DNA of 64,000 nt from Paracoccaceae bacterium (GTDB lineage: Bacteria; Pseudomonadota; Alphaproteobacteria; Rhodobacterales; Rhodobacteraceae), in contig CACDPP010000005.1 of NCBI GenBank assembly GCA_902554705.1, positions 1 through 64,000 on the forward strand, given 5' to 3'. Within the stretch, counting starts at the first letter, position 1. Each line of letters begins with the position of its first letter. Below, piece after piece: positions 16,718 to 25,344 of this stretch. The translations under genes were made by a program, and so were the position numbers. The notes below the pieces were generated by a model that was not told the origin of the DNA, made no database searches, and saw nothing but the letters and a program-made list of their open reading frames with translations.

Positions 16718-18115
16718 TTGACTGACGTGCTAATAAATGACAATTTTTCTGGAGACACAGAAATTGATTGCTTAATCATTGGCGGTGGGGCTGCTGGCCT
16801 AACTGCCGCTTTGGCAGCTTCGGAGAGTGGTGCTGCAGTTTTAGTAGCTGAGCGCGAAAACCGACTTTCCGGATCTACAGCTTTATCATCGGGATTAATC
16901 CCAGCTGCAGAAACAAATGCTCAAAAAAGACAAGATATAAGCGACTCAAAAAAAACTTTCTTTGCAGACATAATGGAAAAAAATTGTAACTCTGCTGACC
17001 CTAATCATGTTAATCTTTGCGTTGAAAATATAACTCTTGCCCTCGATTGGCTGGAAGTAGAGCATGGAATTCCATTTCATGTTTTAGATGACTTTCTTTA
17101 TCCAAATCACACTAATTTTCGAATGCATGCTGTCCCAGAAGTTACTGGCGAAGCATTGATTAATTATTTGGAAAGAGCTGTTACAGAACTCGATATTTAC
17201 GTCAGTTGCAATCTCAAAATAGTAAATTTGGTCAAATCAAATAATGGAAGAATTTTGGGTGCAATTGGAGAGAGGCCGGACGGTTCAACTGAAGCAATAT
17301 CGTCAAAAACAATTATCTTGGCTTGTAACGGGTATGGCGGAAATTCTGCATTAATAGCGGAAAATATTCCTGAAATGCAAAATGCTATTTATTTTGGGCA
17401 TACCGGCAACCAAGGTGAAGCTGTTATTTGGGGTCGACAGCTTGATGCCAAAATCCATCATCTATCAGGTTATCAGGGACATGGGTCCGTGGCGCATCCA
17501 CATGGTATATTAGTTACCTGGGCACTGATGATGGAAGGCGGTATTCAAGTAAATACCAACGGCAAAAGGTTTTCAAATGAGCACAAGGGCTACTCTGAGC
17601 AAGCAGTTAACGTTCTTTCGCAACCGGAGAAGATAGCTTTTAATATTTTTGATGAAAGGCTATGTTCACTTGGTCGAAAATTTGAAGATTTTCGTAAAGC
17701 AGAGAAAGCCAATGCTATTATCTCAGCACAAACTATAGAAGATTTGGCAAGTAAGCTTAATATAAGCATAGGCTCATTATGTGAAACTATGCTAGAAATT
17801 GATGCTCTTGCCGAACAAAACACAGTAGACACATTTGGACGTAAATTTAACTCTAAAAACCGTCTGCATCCACCCTACTATGCGGTCAAGGTGACCGGGG
17901 CCTTATTTCATACGCAAGGAGGTCTTTTAATAGACGGTCAAGCGCGGGTCATTCAAAAAAATGGTTCAGTTATTCAGGGGCTTTATGCGTGTGGTGGCGC
18001 TGCGTGTGGCGTCTCTGGACCAGACGTTGCGGGTTACCTTTCCGGCAATGGTTTATTGACAGCCATAAGCCTGGGATATGTTGCGGGAAAATCTATCAAA
18101 GCAATTGAAATGTAA
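16718..18115 (+). CDS. FAD-dependent oxidoreductase (fumarate reductase / 3-ketosteroid dehydrogenase flavoprotein family)
   Basis: 465 residues. The Rossmann FAD site is IDCLIIGGGAAGLTAALAASESGAAVLVAER (about 16-46, GxGxxG at 22-27), followed by the SGSTALSSGLIPAAET substrate-loop region and the C-terminal GLYACGGAACGVSGPDVAGYLSGNGLLTAISLGYVAG flavin cap. This family introduces or reduces carbon-carbon double bonds next to carbonyls (fumarate reductase, urocanate reductase, ketosteroid dehydrogenase, tricarballylate dehydrogenase). The TTG start lies two bases after the isochorismatase-fold gene. Last gene of the operon; it could oxidise a saturated ring or dicarboxylate to an alkene for the hydratase. 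Confidence 0.87.
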   Translation: MTDVLINDNFSGDTEIDCLIIGGGAAGLTAALAASESGAAVLVAERENRLSGSTALSSGLIPAAETNAQKRQDISDSKKTFFADIMEKNCNSADPNHVNLCVENITLALDWLEVEHGIPFHVLDDFLYPNHTNFRMHAVPEVTGEALINYLERAVTELDIYVSCNLKIVNLVKSNNGRILGAIGERPDGSTEAISSKTIILACNGYGGNSALIAENIPEMQNAIYFGHTGNQGEAVIWGRQLDAKIHHLSGYQGHGSVAHPHGILVTWALMMEGGIQVNTNGKRFSNEHKGYSEQAVNVLSQPEKIAFNIFDERLCSLGRKFEDFRKAEKANAIISAQTIEDLASKLNISIGSLCETMLEIDALAEQNTVDTFGRKFNSKNRLHPPYYAVKVTGALFHTQGGLLIDGQARVIQKNGSVIQGLYACGGAACGVSGPDVAGYLSGNGLLTAISLGYVAGKSIKAIEM

Positions 18116-18216
18116 ATTTCAATATTATAAGACGAATTTAATTTAAGTTGGCCTTTTTGAATCAACTCTTTTACAAGGCGCCCAACCTTACCCACAGCTA
18201 ATTTGGAAATAAAAAA

Positions 18217-20430
18217 ATGGCAGAAATAACTAACCAAGATATATTGTATACAATTGTAGACGAAGCTCCAGAGCTGGCTAGTGCTTCCTTACTACCTGTA
18301 ATCCGGTTTTTCTCCAAAGCTGCTGGGATCAATGTTGGAACAAAAGATATATCCCTTGCAGGCAGAATAATTTCTGCTTTTCCAGAATACCTCACAGAAA
18401 AACAGCAGCAATCTGATGACTTAGCTAATCTTGGAAAGATAGTTAAAACTAAAACTGCCAACGTAATAAAACTACCGAACATATCAGCTTCTATCCCACA
18501 ACTTTTATCAGCCATAAGCGAATTACAAAATCAGGGTTATAATCTACCAAACTACCCGGAAGCACCAAAAACAGATGACGAAAGAGAAATTCAAGCTCGC
18601 TATGATGCTATAAAGGGATCTGCTGTAAATCCTGTTTTGCGTGAGGGTAATTCAGACAGGCGGGCAGCAAAAGCAGTTAAAAACTATGCAATGGCAAACC
18701 CTCACTCTATGGGCTCTTGGTCCAGTGATAGCAAAACCCATGTCTCATCAATGACAGGAAATGATTTTTATTCAAATGAAAGATCCGCAACTATCACCTC
18801 AAGCCAGATAGGAAATGCAAAAATAGAATTTATTGCTGATGACGGAACAACAAATCTATTGAAAGATAATATTTATCTGGAAGAAGGCACCGTTGTGGAT
18901 GCAACCTTCATGGACTCAGAAGCATTACGGCTGTTCTTGAAAAAACAAATTTCTGAGGCAAAAAGTCAAAATCTTCTTTTTTCTGTCCACCTTAAGGCAA
19001 CTATGATGAAGGTTTCTGATCCAATTATATTTGGACATGCTGTCTCATCATTTTTCGAAAAATCATTTCAAAAACACAATGCTGCTCTTGAAAAACTAGG
19101 GGCAAATCCAAACTTAGGTCTCGGTGATATTTTGGATAAAATTACTGTTGCACCAGAGATGATCGAAGATTTTAAGGTTGAAATGAATAATGGGCCTAAA
19201 ATGTATATGGTGGATAGTGACCGGGGTATAACAAACCTTCACGTTCCATCAGACGTTATTATAGATGCTTCAATGCCCGCACTTATCAGAGCTGGAGGTA
19301 AAGGGTGGGGGCCAGATGGAAAACCTTCAGACACAAAATGTGTTATTCCAGATAACTCCTATGCTCCAATCTATGATGAAACAATCAAATATTTTAAGGA
19401 GACAGGAGCTCTTGATCCTACGTCCTCTGGCGCAGTTGCTAACGTCGGGCTAATGGCTCAAAAAGCGGAAGAATATGGTTCGCACCCGACTACGTTTGAA
19501 ATCGAGAAGAATGGGGTGGTTCGTTATGTTCTCGAAAATGGCGATGTACTCCATCAGCACAAGGTAAAAGCTGGTGACATTTGGAGATCGTCAACCGCAA
19601 AAAAAGCACCAATTATCGACTGGATTAATCTTGCTATCACAAGACAAAAAGAAACTGGCTCAAAAGCTATTTTTTGGCTGGACAAAAATAGGCCACACGA
19701 TGCTGAGCTTATAGAATGCGTAAAATTTGCATTAGAACGCGAAAATTTAGCTGAAAAATTTTCAATTATGGCGCCACGAGAAGCTACTCGCCTTACATTG
19801 GAAACTATAAGGCTAGGCCAAGACAGTATTGCCATTACAGGTAATGTTTTAAGAGACTATTTAACTGATTTATTTCCCATATTGGAGCTAGGTACGTCTG
19901 CTAAAATGCTTTCTGTTGTAAAATTACTAAGTGGTGGTGGATTATTTGAAACTGGCGCTGGTGGGTCAGCACCAAAGCATGTCCAACAATTAAAGGAAGA
20001 AAACCATTTACGATGGGATAGTCTGGGTGAATTTTGCGCTTTAGGTGAAAGCCTAAACTTTTTTGCTAAAACCAACAATAATCCAAAAGCTGCGATCCTA
20101 GGTGCAACCGTAGAAATTGCTACACAAGAAGTTCTTAATGAAAACAAATCGCCCTCTAGGAAAGCTGGAGAAGACGACAATCGGACTAGTCACTTTTACT
20201 TTGCACTTTATTGGGCAAAAGCGCTTGCCAAGCAAAAACAAGATTTAGAAATTTCAAACTATTTTGAGCAGATAGCAAAATCTCTTGAAGAAAACGAAGA
20301 GAAGATCATTAAAGAGTTAATGGTTCTACAAGGAACCGAGGTAGATCTTGGAGGTTATTACCATCCAGACCCAGTCAAAGTTCAAAAAATTATGCGACCA
20401 AGCGAAACCTTCAATAAAATTATTCCCTAG
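18217..20430 (+). CDS. icd: Monomeric NADP-dependent isocitrate dehydrogenase
   Basis: TCA-cycle enzyme converting isocitrate to 2-oxoglutarate. The 737-residue length and N-terminus ([26 protein letters not shown]) identify the monomeric type, unrelated in length to the homodimeric enzyme of about 415 residues. Further family blocks: [61 protein letters not shown]-type segment (here [25 protein letters not shown]), and [14 protein letters not shown]. It stands alone after a 101-base gap that ends the catabolic operon, and faces an EamA gene with 16 bases between stops. Confidence 0.96.
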   Translation: [737 protein letters not shown]

Positions 20431-20446
20431 TACTTGAGATTGCCAG

Positions 20447-21313
20447 CTAAGTCTTCCGTTTAGAGGTTTGAACCATGTATATACCTACCGTAATAACAAC
20501 CACGCCCAAGGCGTCCATGTAACTAATGGTTTCCCTTAAAAACAGCCATGCAATTACGACCCCAAAGAATGGGTTTAAAAAATGATAGGTTGCTGCCCTC
20601 ACTGCACCAATATGATTGACAAGTTTAAACCACACTACTGTAGCAACCAGCCCGGGAAAAATAGTAGTATACGCAAATGCCAAAACAAAAGAACTATTTA
20701 AAGAAAAGTGAATGTTCTCAAATAACAGACAAAATACAGCCAATACCGCAGAACCAACGAGCATTTGAAGTCCCACTATCATCATTATATTTCCCCCAGA
20801 ACTAGCATCTTTAAGTGTAAGTGTAGCTACGGTAAGCGCTAGTGCTCCAATGACACAAAGCACTAGACCAAAAATATCGACACCATGGTTTAGTCTGGCC
20901 CACATAATTATCGTTACACCGGAAAACCCAAGCACTAGACCAAGAACCCCTGAAGGCGAAAGACGCTCCGATACAAATAACCAGCCAGCAAATGCCACCA
21001 TAAGCGGCATAGTTGATGCAATTATCGCAGCAAGCGAAGCTTCAATGGATTGCATCGCAACAAAGTTTAAACCCAGATAAAGAGTATTCTGGCATAAACC
21101 AAAAACAAAAGTTGCGCGCCATTGAGATTTTGTGAGCTTAAAAGACTGTCCCAAAGCTAGAGCTATAAGAACACCTATTAGGCCTGAAATGAAAAATCTA
21201 ATTGATAGAGCCGCTAAAGGTGAAGAATATAAGACAATTATCCGAGCAGAAGTAAATGCGGATGACCAAATGATCACAAAAATTAAGCCTAATAAAAGTG
21301 CGCGAACATTCAT
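20447..21313 (-). CDS. EamA/DMT family transporter
   Basis: 288-residue inner-membrane protein with about ten hydrophobic segments in two EamA repeats. It starts MNVRALLLGLIFVIIWSSAFTSARIIV and includes the typical LYLGLNFVAMQSIEASLAAIIASTMPLMVAFAGWLFVSERLS block and a second-repeat FVLAFAYTTIFPGLVATVVWFKLVNHIGAVRA. Members export or import metabolites such as amino acids; the substrate cannot be deduced. It is monocistronic, lying downstream of hup and its terminator. Confidence 0.9.
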   Translation of the reverse strand: MNVRALLLGLIFVIIWSSAFTSARIIVLYSSPLAALSIRFFISGLIGVLIALALGQSFKLTKSQWRATFVFGLCQNTLYLGLNFVAMQSIEASLAAIIASTMPLMVAFAGWLFVSERLSPSGVLGLVLGFSGVTIIMWARLNHGVDIFGLVLCVIGALALTVATLTLKDASSGGNIMMIVGLQMLVGSAVLAVFCLLFENIHFSLNSSFVLAFAYTTIFPGLVATVVWFKLVNHIGAVRAATYHFLNPFFGVVIAWLFLRETISYMDALGVVVITVGIYMVQTSKRKT

Positions 21314-21361
21314 AAGTTTTCTTTCGGTCCTACCCCGTACTATTAGTACAGGCTAAAATAC

Positions 21362-21390
21362 AAAAGGGCCGCTAAAAGCGACCCCTTTTT
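21362..21390 (-). terminator. Rho-independent terminator downstream of hup
   Basis: Read on the minus strand, a hairpin with stem AAGGGGTCGC / GCGGCCCTT and loop TTTTA is followed by TTTTGTATTTT. It begins 16 bases after the hup stop codon. One wobble pair and one bulged base are present. The position and shape fit a terminator separating hup from the EamA gene. Confidence 0.75.
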
Positions 21391-21406
21391 ACCAAAGATT
21401 TTAAGC

Positions 21407-21694
21407 TCAGCTATTTACGCTATCTTTTAATGCTTTAGCTATAGTCATTTTCACTACTTTATCTGCAGCTTTCATGAACTGCTCTCCAGTAGCGGGGTTG
21501 CGAACCATTCTTTCTGGACGCGCACGGCATTGGATTTTCCCAACTCCAGGAAGGGCAACAGCGCCGCCTCCAGAAACTTCGCGAGTAATTATATTACACA
21601 CCGCATCCAAAGCTGCAGCTGCAGACTTTTTATCTGAGCCCATTTCATCGGCCAGAGCCGCAACCAGTTGTGTTTTTGTCATTGGTTTAGACAT
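21407..21694 (-). CDS. hup: HU family DNA-binding protein
   Basis: Nucleoid protein of 95 residues that bends DNA as a dimer. MTKTQLVAALADEMGSDKKSAAAALDAVCNIITREVSGGGAVALPGVGKIQCRARPERMVRNPATGEQFMKAADKVVKMTIAKALKD shows in order the N-terminal helices, the FxLPGxG-like turn, and the beta-arm with RNPATGE ending in the C-terminal helix. ATG 21694 was chosen over the longer frame because AGGAG precedes it by 7 bases. Monocistronic, with its own terminator. Confidence 0.95.
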   Translation of the reverse strand: MSKPMTKTQLVAALADEMGSDKKSAAAALDAVCNIITREVSGGGAVALPGVGKIQCRARPERMVRNPATGEQFMKAADKVVKMTIAKALKDSVNS

Positions 21695-21823
21695 TATACT
21701 TCTCCTTACACTGCCCAAAGTTTTGGACCTCGTAATTCTATTTTAACTGTATATTGTGTCCGGACACAACCAATAGTGGTCAAAAAGTACATAAAAGTAG
21801 CTTTTTTCGCCTTTTTTTGTCAT

Positions 21824-23293
21824 TTAAAGGAAGGCCGTCTCGTTAAAACTCCTCAATTTTCGACTTTGGAGCCGCCCCAAAGGCATTTCTTGTAATATTT
21901 CCATTGTACGAACACCTATGCTTAAATGTTGCGAAACTTGGGTTTTATAAAACTCTGAAGCCATTCCAGGAAGTTTTAGTTCTCCATGCAACGGTTTATC
22001 AGAAACACACAAAAGAGTTCCGTACGGTATTCTAAATCGGTATCCATTTGCTGCTACCGTTGCGCTTTCCATGTCTAAGGCTATCGCACGAGATTGACTT
22101 AACCTATGAACGGGGCCGGTCTGTTCACGTAACTCCCAATTTCTGTTATCTACTGTGGCTACCGTGCCAGTTCGCATTATCTGCTTTAAATCATAACCCT
22201 TGAGCTGTGTGACGTCTGCGACTGCTTGCTCTAGAGCAATTTGCACTTCTGCCAATGCGGGCACTGGTACCCATGATGGCAAATCTTCATCAAGAACCTT
22301 ATCTTCCCTTAAATATGCGTGCGCGAGAACAAAATCGCCGAGTCGCTGGCTGTTTCGTAACCCAGCACAGTGCCCCAGCATTAGCCAAGCTTGAGGTCTC
22401 AAAACAGCTATATGATCAGTTGCGGTCTTAGCATTACTTGGACCAACACCAATATTCACGAGAGTTATTCCATTACCGTCTGATTTTTTAAGATGGTAGG
22501 ACGGCATTTGGGGAAGTTTGTTTGGTTCGGGAATTTCAGATTTCGCAGAGAATATTTCAAAGTTTTCTGGACCCACAAAACTTTCGTAGCCACTTTCTGA
22601 ATTACTTAATGCCTTCCGAGCAAAACGTTCAAACTCATCAACATAAAACTGATAGTTTGTAAAAAGAACAAAATTTTGAAAATGTTTTGGGTCAGTTGCT
22701 GTGTAGTGGTCTAGTCTTGCCAAAGAGTAATCAACTCTTTGAGCAGTAAAGAGACACAATGAACTCGGTTCTTCTTTGGAAGGTGATGCTGTTCCATTGA
22801 CTATGCTGTCATTTGTCGTTGATAAATCAGGTACGTCAAAAACATCCCTAAGTGGAAATTCGTCTATTTCATTGTTGGGACTGGCGACCAACTTGCCCTT
22901 CATTGCGAAGTGCAACGGTATTGGTGTTTTTGAAACCCCTATCGTGATTGGAACATTATGATTTTCAATTAATAGTGATATCTGCTGAATTAAATAATTT
23001 TCAAATAATTCTGGTTGTGTAACTGTCGCAGAATAAATACCGGGCTCTGTAACGTGTCCAAAACTGAGCCTGCTATCAGTTGGAGCAAAACTTTTTACCT
23101 CTATAAAAATCTCAGGATAGTAAGCTCTATACCTTTCACCTTTATATCCGTTCTGTAGAAATTTATCAAAGTTCTCTCTTAGAAAATGTATGCTTTTTTC
23201 ATAATCAGCTATTAACCTTTTAACAGCTTTAGTAGGGTCCCAGAATATTTCTGCCTTTGTTTTTTTAAGGGTTATTGTTTTTTGTTTTTTCAT
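21824..23293 (-). CDS. amn: AMP nucleosidase
   Basis: Hydrolyses AMP to adenine and ribose 5-phosphate, a purine salvage and adenylate balance step. 489 residues from ATG 23293 with SD GGGGAT; an upstream TTG is in frame but adds non-homologous residues. The N-terminal part (FWDPTKAVKRLIADYEKSIHFLRENFDKFLQNG, RYRAYYPEI) is the amn-specific domain. The C-terminal half has the phosphorylase fold with VNIGVGPSNAKTATDHIAVLRPQAWLMLGHCAGLRNSQRLGDFVLAHAYLREDKVL and the active-site AIDMES-type segment ALDMESATVAANGYRFR. Confidence 0.94.
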   Translation of the reverse strand: MKKQKTITLKKTKAEIFWDPTKAVKRLIADYEKSIHFLRENFDKFLQNGYKGERYRAYYPEIFIEVKSFAPTDSRLSFGHVTEPGIYSATVTQPELFENYLIQQISLLIENHNVPITIGVSKTPIPLHFAMKGKLVASPNNEIDEFPLRDVFDVPDLSTTNDSIVNGTASPSKEEPSSLCLFTAQRVDYSLARLDHYTATDPKHFQNFVLFTNYQFYVDEFERFARKALSNSESGYESFVGPENFEIFSAKSEIPEPNKLPQMPSYHLKKSDGNGITLVNIGVGPSNAKTATDHIAVLRPQAWLMLGHCAGLRNSQRLGDFVLAHAYLREDKVLDEDLPSWVPVPALAEVQIALEQAVADVTQLKGYDLKQIMRTGTVATVDNRNWELREQTGPVHRLSQSRAIALDMESATVAANGYRFRIPYGTLLCVSDKPLHGELKLPGMASEFYKTQVSQHLSIGVRTMEILQEMPLGRLQSRKLRSFNETAFL

Positions 23294-23356
23294 CCCTATC
23301 CCCAGGGTTAATGATTGAAAGTGATTCACGAAATCAACTATTGGAAGAGCCAAACC

Positions 23357-23426
23357 CAACTAATAATAGCACAAGTATACTAAATTTTAGCTAATTTAAT
23401 TTTTTCCTAGTTATTTTTATTAGTTG
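23357..23426. repeat. Widely spaced 10-bp inverted repeat in amn/aldolase divergent promoter
   Basis: CAACTAATAA (23357-23366) and its exact reverse complement (23417-23426) flank about 50 AT-rich bases in the roughly 190-base gap between divergent amn and the class II aldolase gene. They could be two half-operators or the arms of an mRNA leader structure. No other element in this gap can be supported. Confidence 0.4.
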
Positions 23427-23484
23427 AAGATTAGTATCTGTGAATAAGCTTTGCTCTTTAATTTTATTTGAACTTAGGAAAATT

Positions 23485-24243
23485 ATGTCACTAGCCAAAG
23501 ATAAAATACAAAATATTAGTTACTGGAAAGAACGTGTAGATCTTGCTGCAGCCTTCAGATGGGCGGCACGGCTCGATTTGCATGAGGGGGTAGCTAACCA
23601 TTTTTCATTTTCAATAAATAACGATGGATCAAAGTTTTTAATGAACCCCAATCAGGTTCATTTTTCACGCATTAAAGCGTCAGAGCTAATTGTTGTGGAC
23701 GCTAATGACCCTGATACTCTTAATTTACCGGGCGCACCCGACCCCACGGCATGGGGTTTGCATGGTTCAATTCATAGAAACTGTCTTCATGCCCGATGCG
23801 CAATGCACGTTCATTCTACCTATGCAACTGTTATAGCCTGCTTAAAAGACAGCTCATTACCGCCAATAGACCAGAATTGCGCTATATTTTATAACAGATA
23901 TGTGATTGACGAGAATTATGGCGGTTTAGCTTTTGAAGAAGAAGGTGAAAGATGCTCTAAATTGCTAAAAGATCCACAAAAAAAAGTTCTGATAATGGGA
24001 AACCACGGAGTTATGATCATTGGAAACTCTGTCGCCGATACCTTCAATCGACTTTATTATTTTGAGCGAGCAGCCAAAACCTATATTAATGCCCTGCAAA
24101 CAGGGCAGCCGTTAAGAGTTATACCTGATGATATCGCAGAGAAAACAGCCTCTGAAATTGAAAACTATTCTGACCAAGACGACCGCCATCTGGAGGAATT
24201 AAAGAAAGTTTTAGATTATGAAGGTAGCGATTATGCCAGTTAA
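23485..24243 (+). CDS. Class II aldolase/adducin family protein
   Basis: 252 residues from ATG 23485, preceded by AGGA at 6 bases; the longer frame uses a GTG without homologous sequence. WKERVDLAAAFRWAARLDLHEGVANHFSFSI and the zinc-binding HVHSTYATVIACL (His-x-His), with a third His in MGNHGVMIIG, are the aldolase II core. Members cleave or decarboxylate sugar-phosphate-like substrates, and many uncharacterised ones of this length occur in alphaproteobacteria. It lies upstream of deoC with a 109-base gap, so a link to deoxyribose use is possible but not shown. Confidence 0.88.
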   Translation: MSLAKDKIQNISYWKERVDLAAAFRWAARLDLHEGVANHFSFSINNDGSKFLMNPNQVHFSRIKASELIVVDANDPDTLNLPGAPDPTAWGLHGSIHRNCLHARCAMHVHSTYATVIACLKDSSLPPIDQNCAIFYNRYVIDENYGGLAFEEEGERCSKLLKDPQKKVLIMGNHGVMIIGNSVADTFNRLYYFERAAKTYINALQTGQPLRVIPDDIAEKTASEIENYSDQDDRHLEELKKVLDYEGSDYAS

Positions 24244-24352
24244 CCCAGCAAAAGAACACTCCAAGCTTAATATGTTTCGTTAATCAATTACACAGTCTTG
24301 CCATCAAATATAAGCCGTGCAATTGTTGAAATCTAATTCTCGAAAGTAATCC

Positions 24353-25342
24353 ATGGCCACAAAGCCCGAACAGAAACTAACCCTTTTGGCCCAAACGATT
24401 AGTGCGCGCAATAAAGGCATTGACTTAGATTTGGACTGGATTTCTTCTATACAGGCTAATACTTCAGCAATTGAAAGACGTGCCTCCTCTATAGCTTCTA
24501 GAAGGTCTGTTAAAAAACAGCACCAAGCCGCTTGGTTGCTCCAGGCCATTAAATGTATAGATCTCACAACTTTAAGTGGTGACGATACCGCTGGAAGAGT
24601 TAAGCGTCTATGCGCAAAAGCAAAAAACCCAATTTCTAGTAAACTCTTAGAAGATCTTGATTTAGACAACATAACAGTTGGGGCTGTATGTGTTTATCAT
24701 GACATGATTGAGGCAGCATTATCAAAGCTTAAAGGCACAGGGATTCCTGTTGCTGCAGTATCAACAGGTTTTCCTGCCGGGCTGTCACCACTACCTCTTC
24801 GCATTGCAGAGATCGAATACAGCGTTTCGGCGGGCGCACGTGAAATTGATATAGTAATATCTCGTCGTCACGTCCTTACGCAGAACTGGAAAGCTTTATA
24901 CGAAGAAGTTAAAGATTTTAGAAAGGCCTGCGGTTCTGCTCATATAAAAACTATCTTAGCAACTGGAGAGCTTGGAACTTTGCGTAATGTAGCTCGCGCA
25001 TCTGCAGTATGTATGATGGCTGGAGCAGACTTTATAAAGACCTCAACTGGCAAAGAACCTATAAACGCCACACTGCCAGTATCTTTAGTGATGGTGAGAG
25101 CCATTCGTGAATATCATGAGAAAACAGGATATAAAATTGGGTATAAACCAGCTGGAGGAATATCTAAAGCCAAAGACGCTCTTACATACCTCAGCCTAAT
25201 TAAAGAAGAACTAGGTGATCAATGGCTTAATCCTAAGTTATTCCGATTTGGCGCCTCAAGTCTTTTAGGGGATATTGAAAGACAGTTGGAACATCACATA
25301 ACTGGCGCATATTCCGCCTCGTATCGACATGCAATGGGATAA
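24353..25342 (+). CDS. deoC: Deoxyribose-phosphate aldolase
   Basis: Cleaves 2-deoxyribose 5-phosphate to glyceraldehyde 3-phosphate and acetaldehyde. 329 residues: the class I aldolase barrel includes VAAVSTGFPAGLSPLPLRIAEIEYSVSAGAREIDIVI, HIKTILATGELG, and the Schiff-base lysine K229 in ADFIKTSTGK, followed by GYKPAGGISKAKDAL. A roughly 100-residue N-terminal extension relative to the short E. coli-type barrel contains the IDLTTLSGDDT segment of the longer DeoC group. The next gene starts 2 bases after its stop and encodes an aldehyde dehydrogenase, fitting oxidation of the acetaldehyde formed. Confidence 0.94.
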   Translation: MATKPEQKLTLLAQTISARNKGIDLDLDWISSIQANTSAIERRASSIASRRSVKKQHQAAWLLQAIKCIDLTTLSGDDTAGRVKRLCAKAKNPISSKLLEDLDLDNITVGAVCVYHDMIEAALSKLKGTGIPVAAVSTGFPAGLSPLPLRIAEIEYSVSAGAREIDIVISRRHVLTQNWKALYEEVKDFRKACGSAHIKTILATGELGTLRNVARASAVCMMAGADFIKTSTGKEPINATLPVSLVMVRAIREYHEKTGYKIGYKPAGGISKAKDALTYLSLIKEELGDQWLNPKLFRFGASSLLGDIERQLEHHITGAYSASYRHAMG

Positions 25343-25344
25343 AA

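Noticed and set aside
21474-21746. 90-codon plus-strand open frame
   Set aside because: Antisense to hup, which has a perfect family match and a good ribosome site.
24304-24672. 122-codon minus-strand open frame
   Set aside because: Antisense to deoC, which is clearly the real gene; no homology signal.
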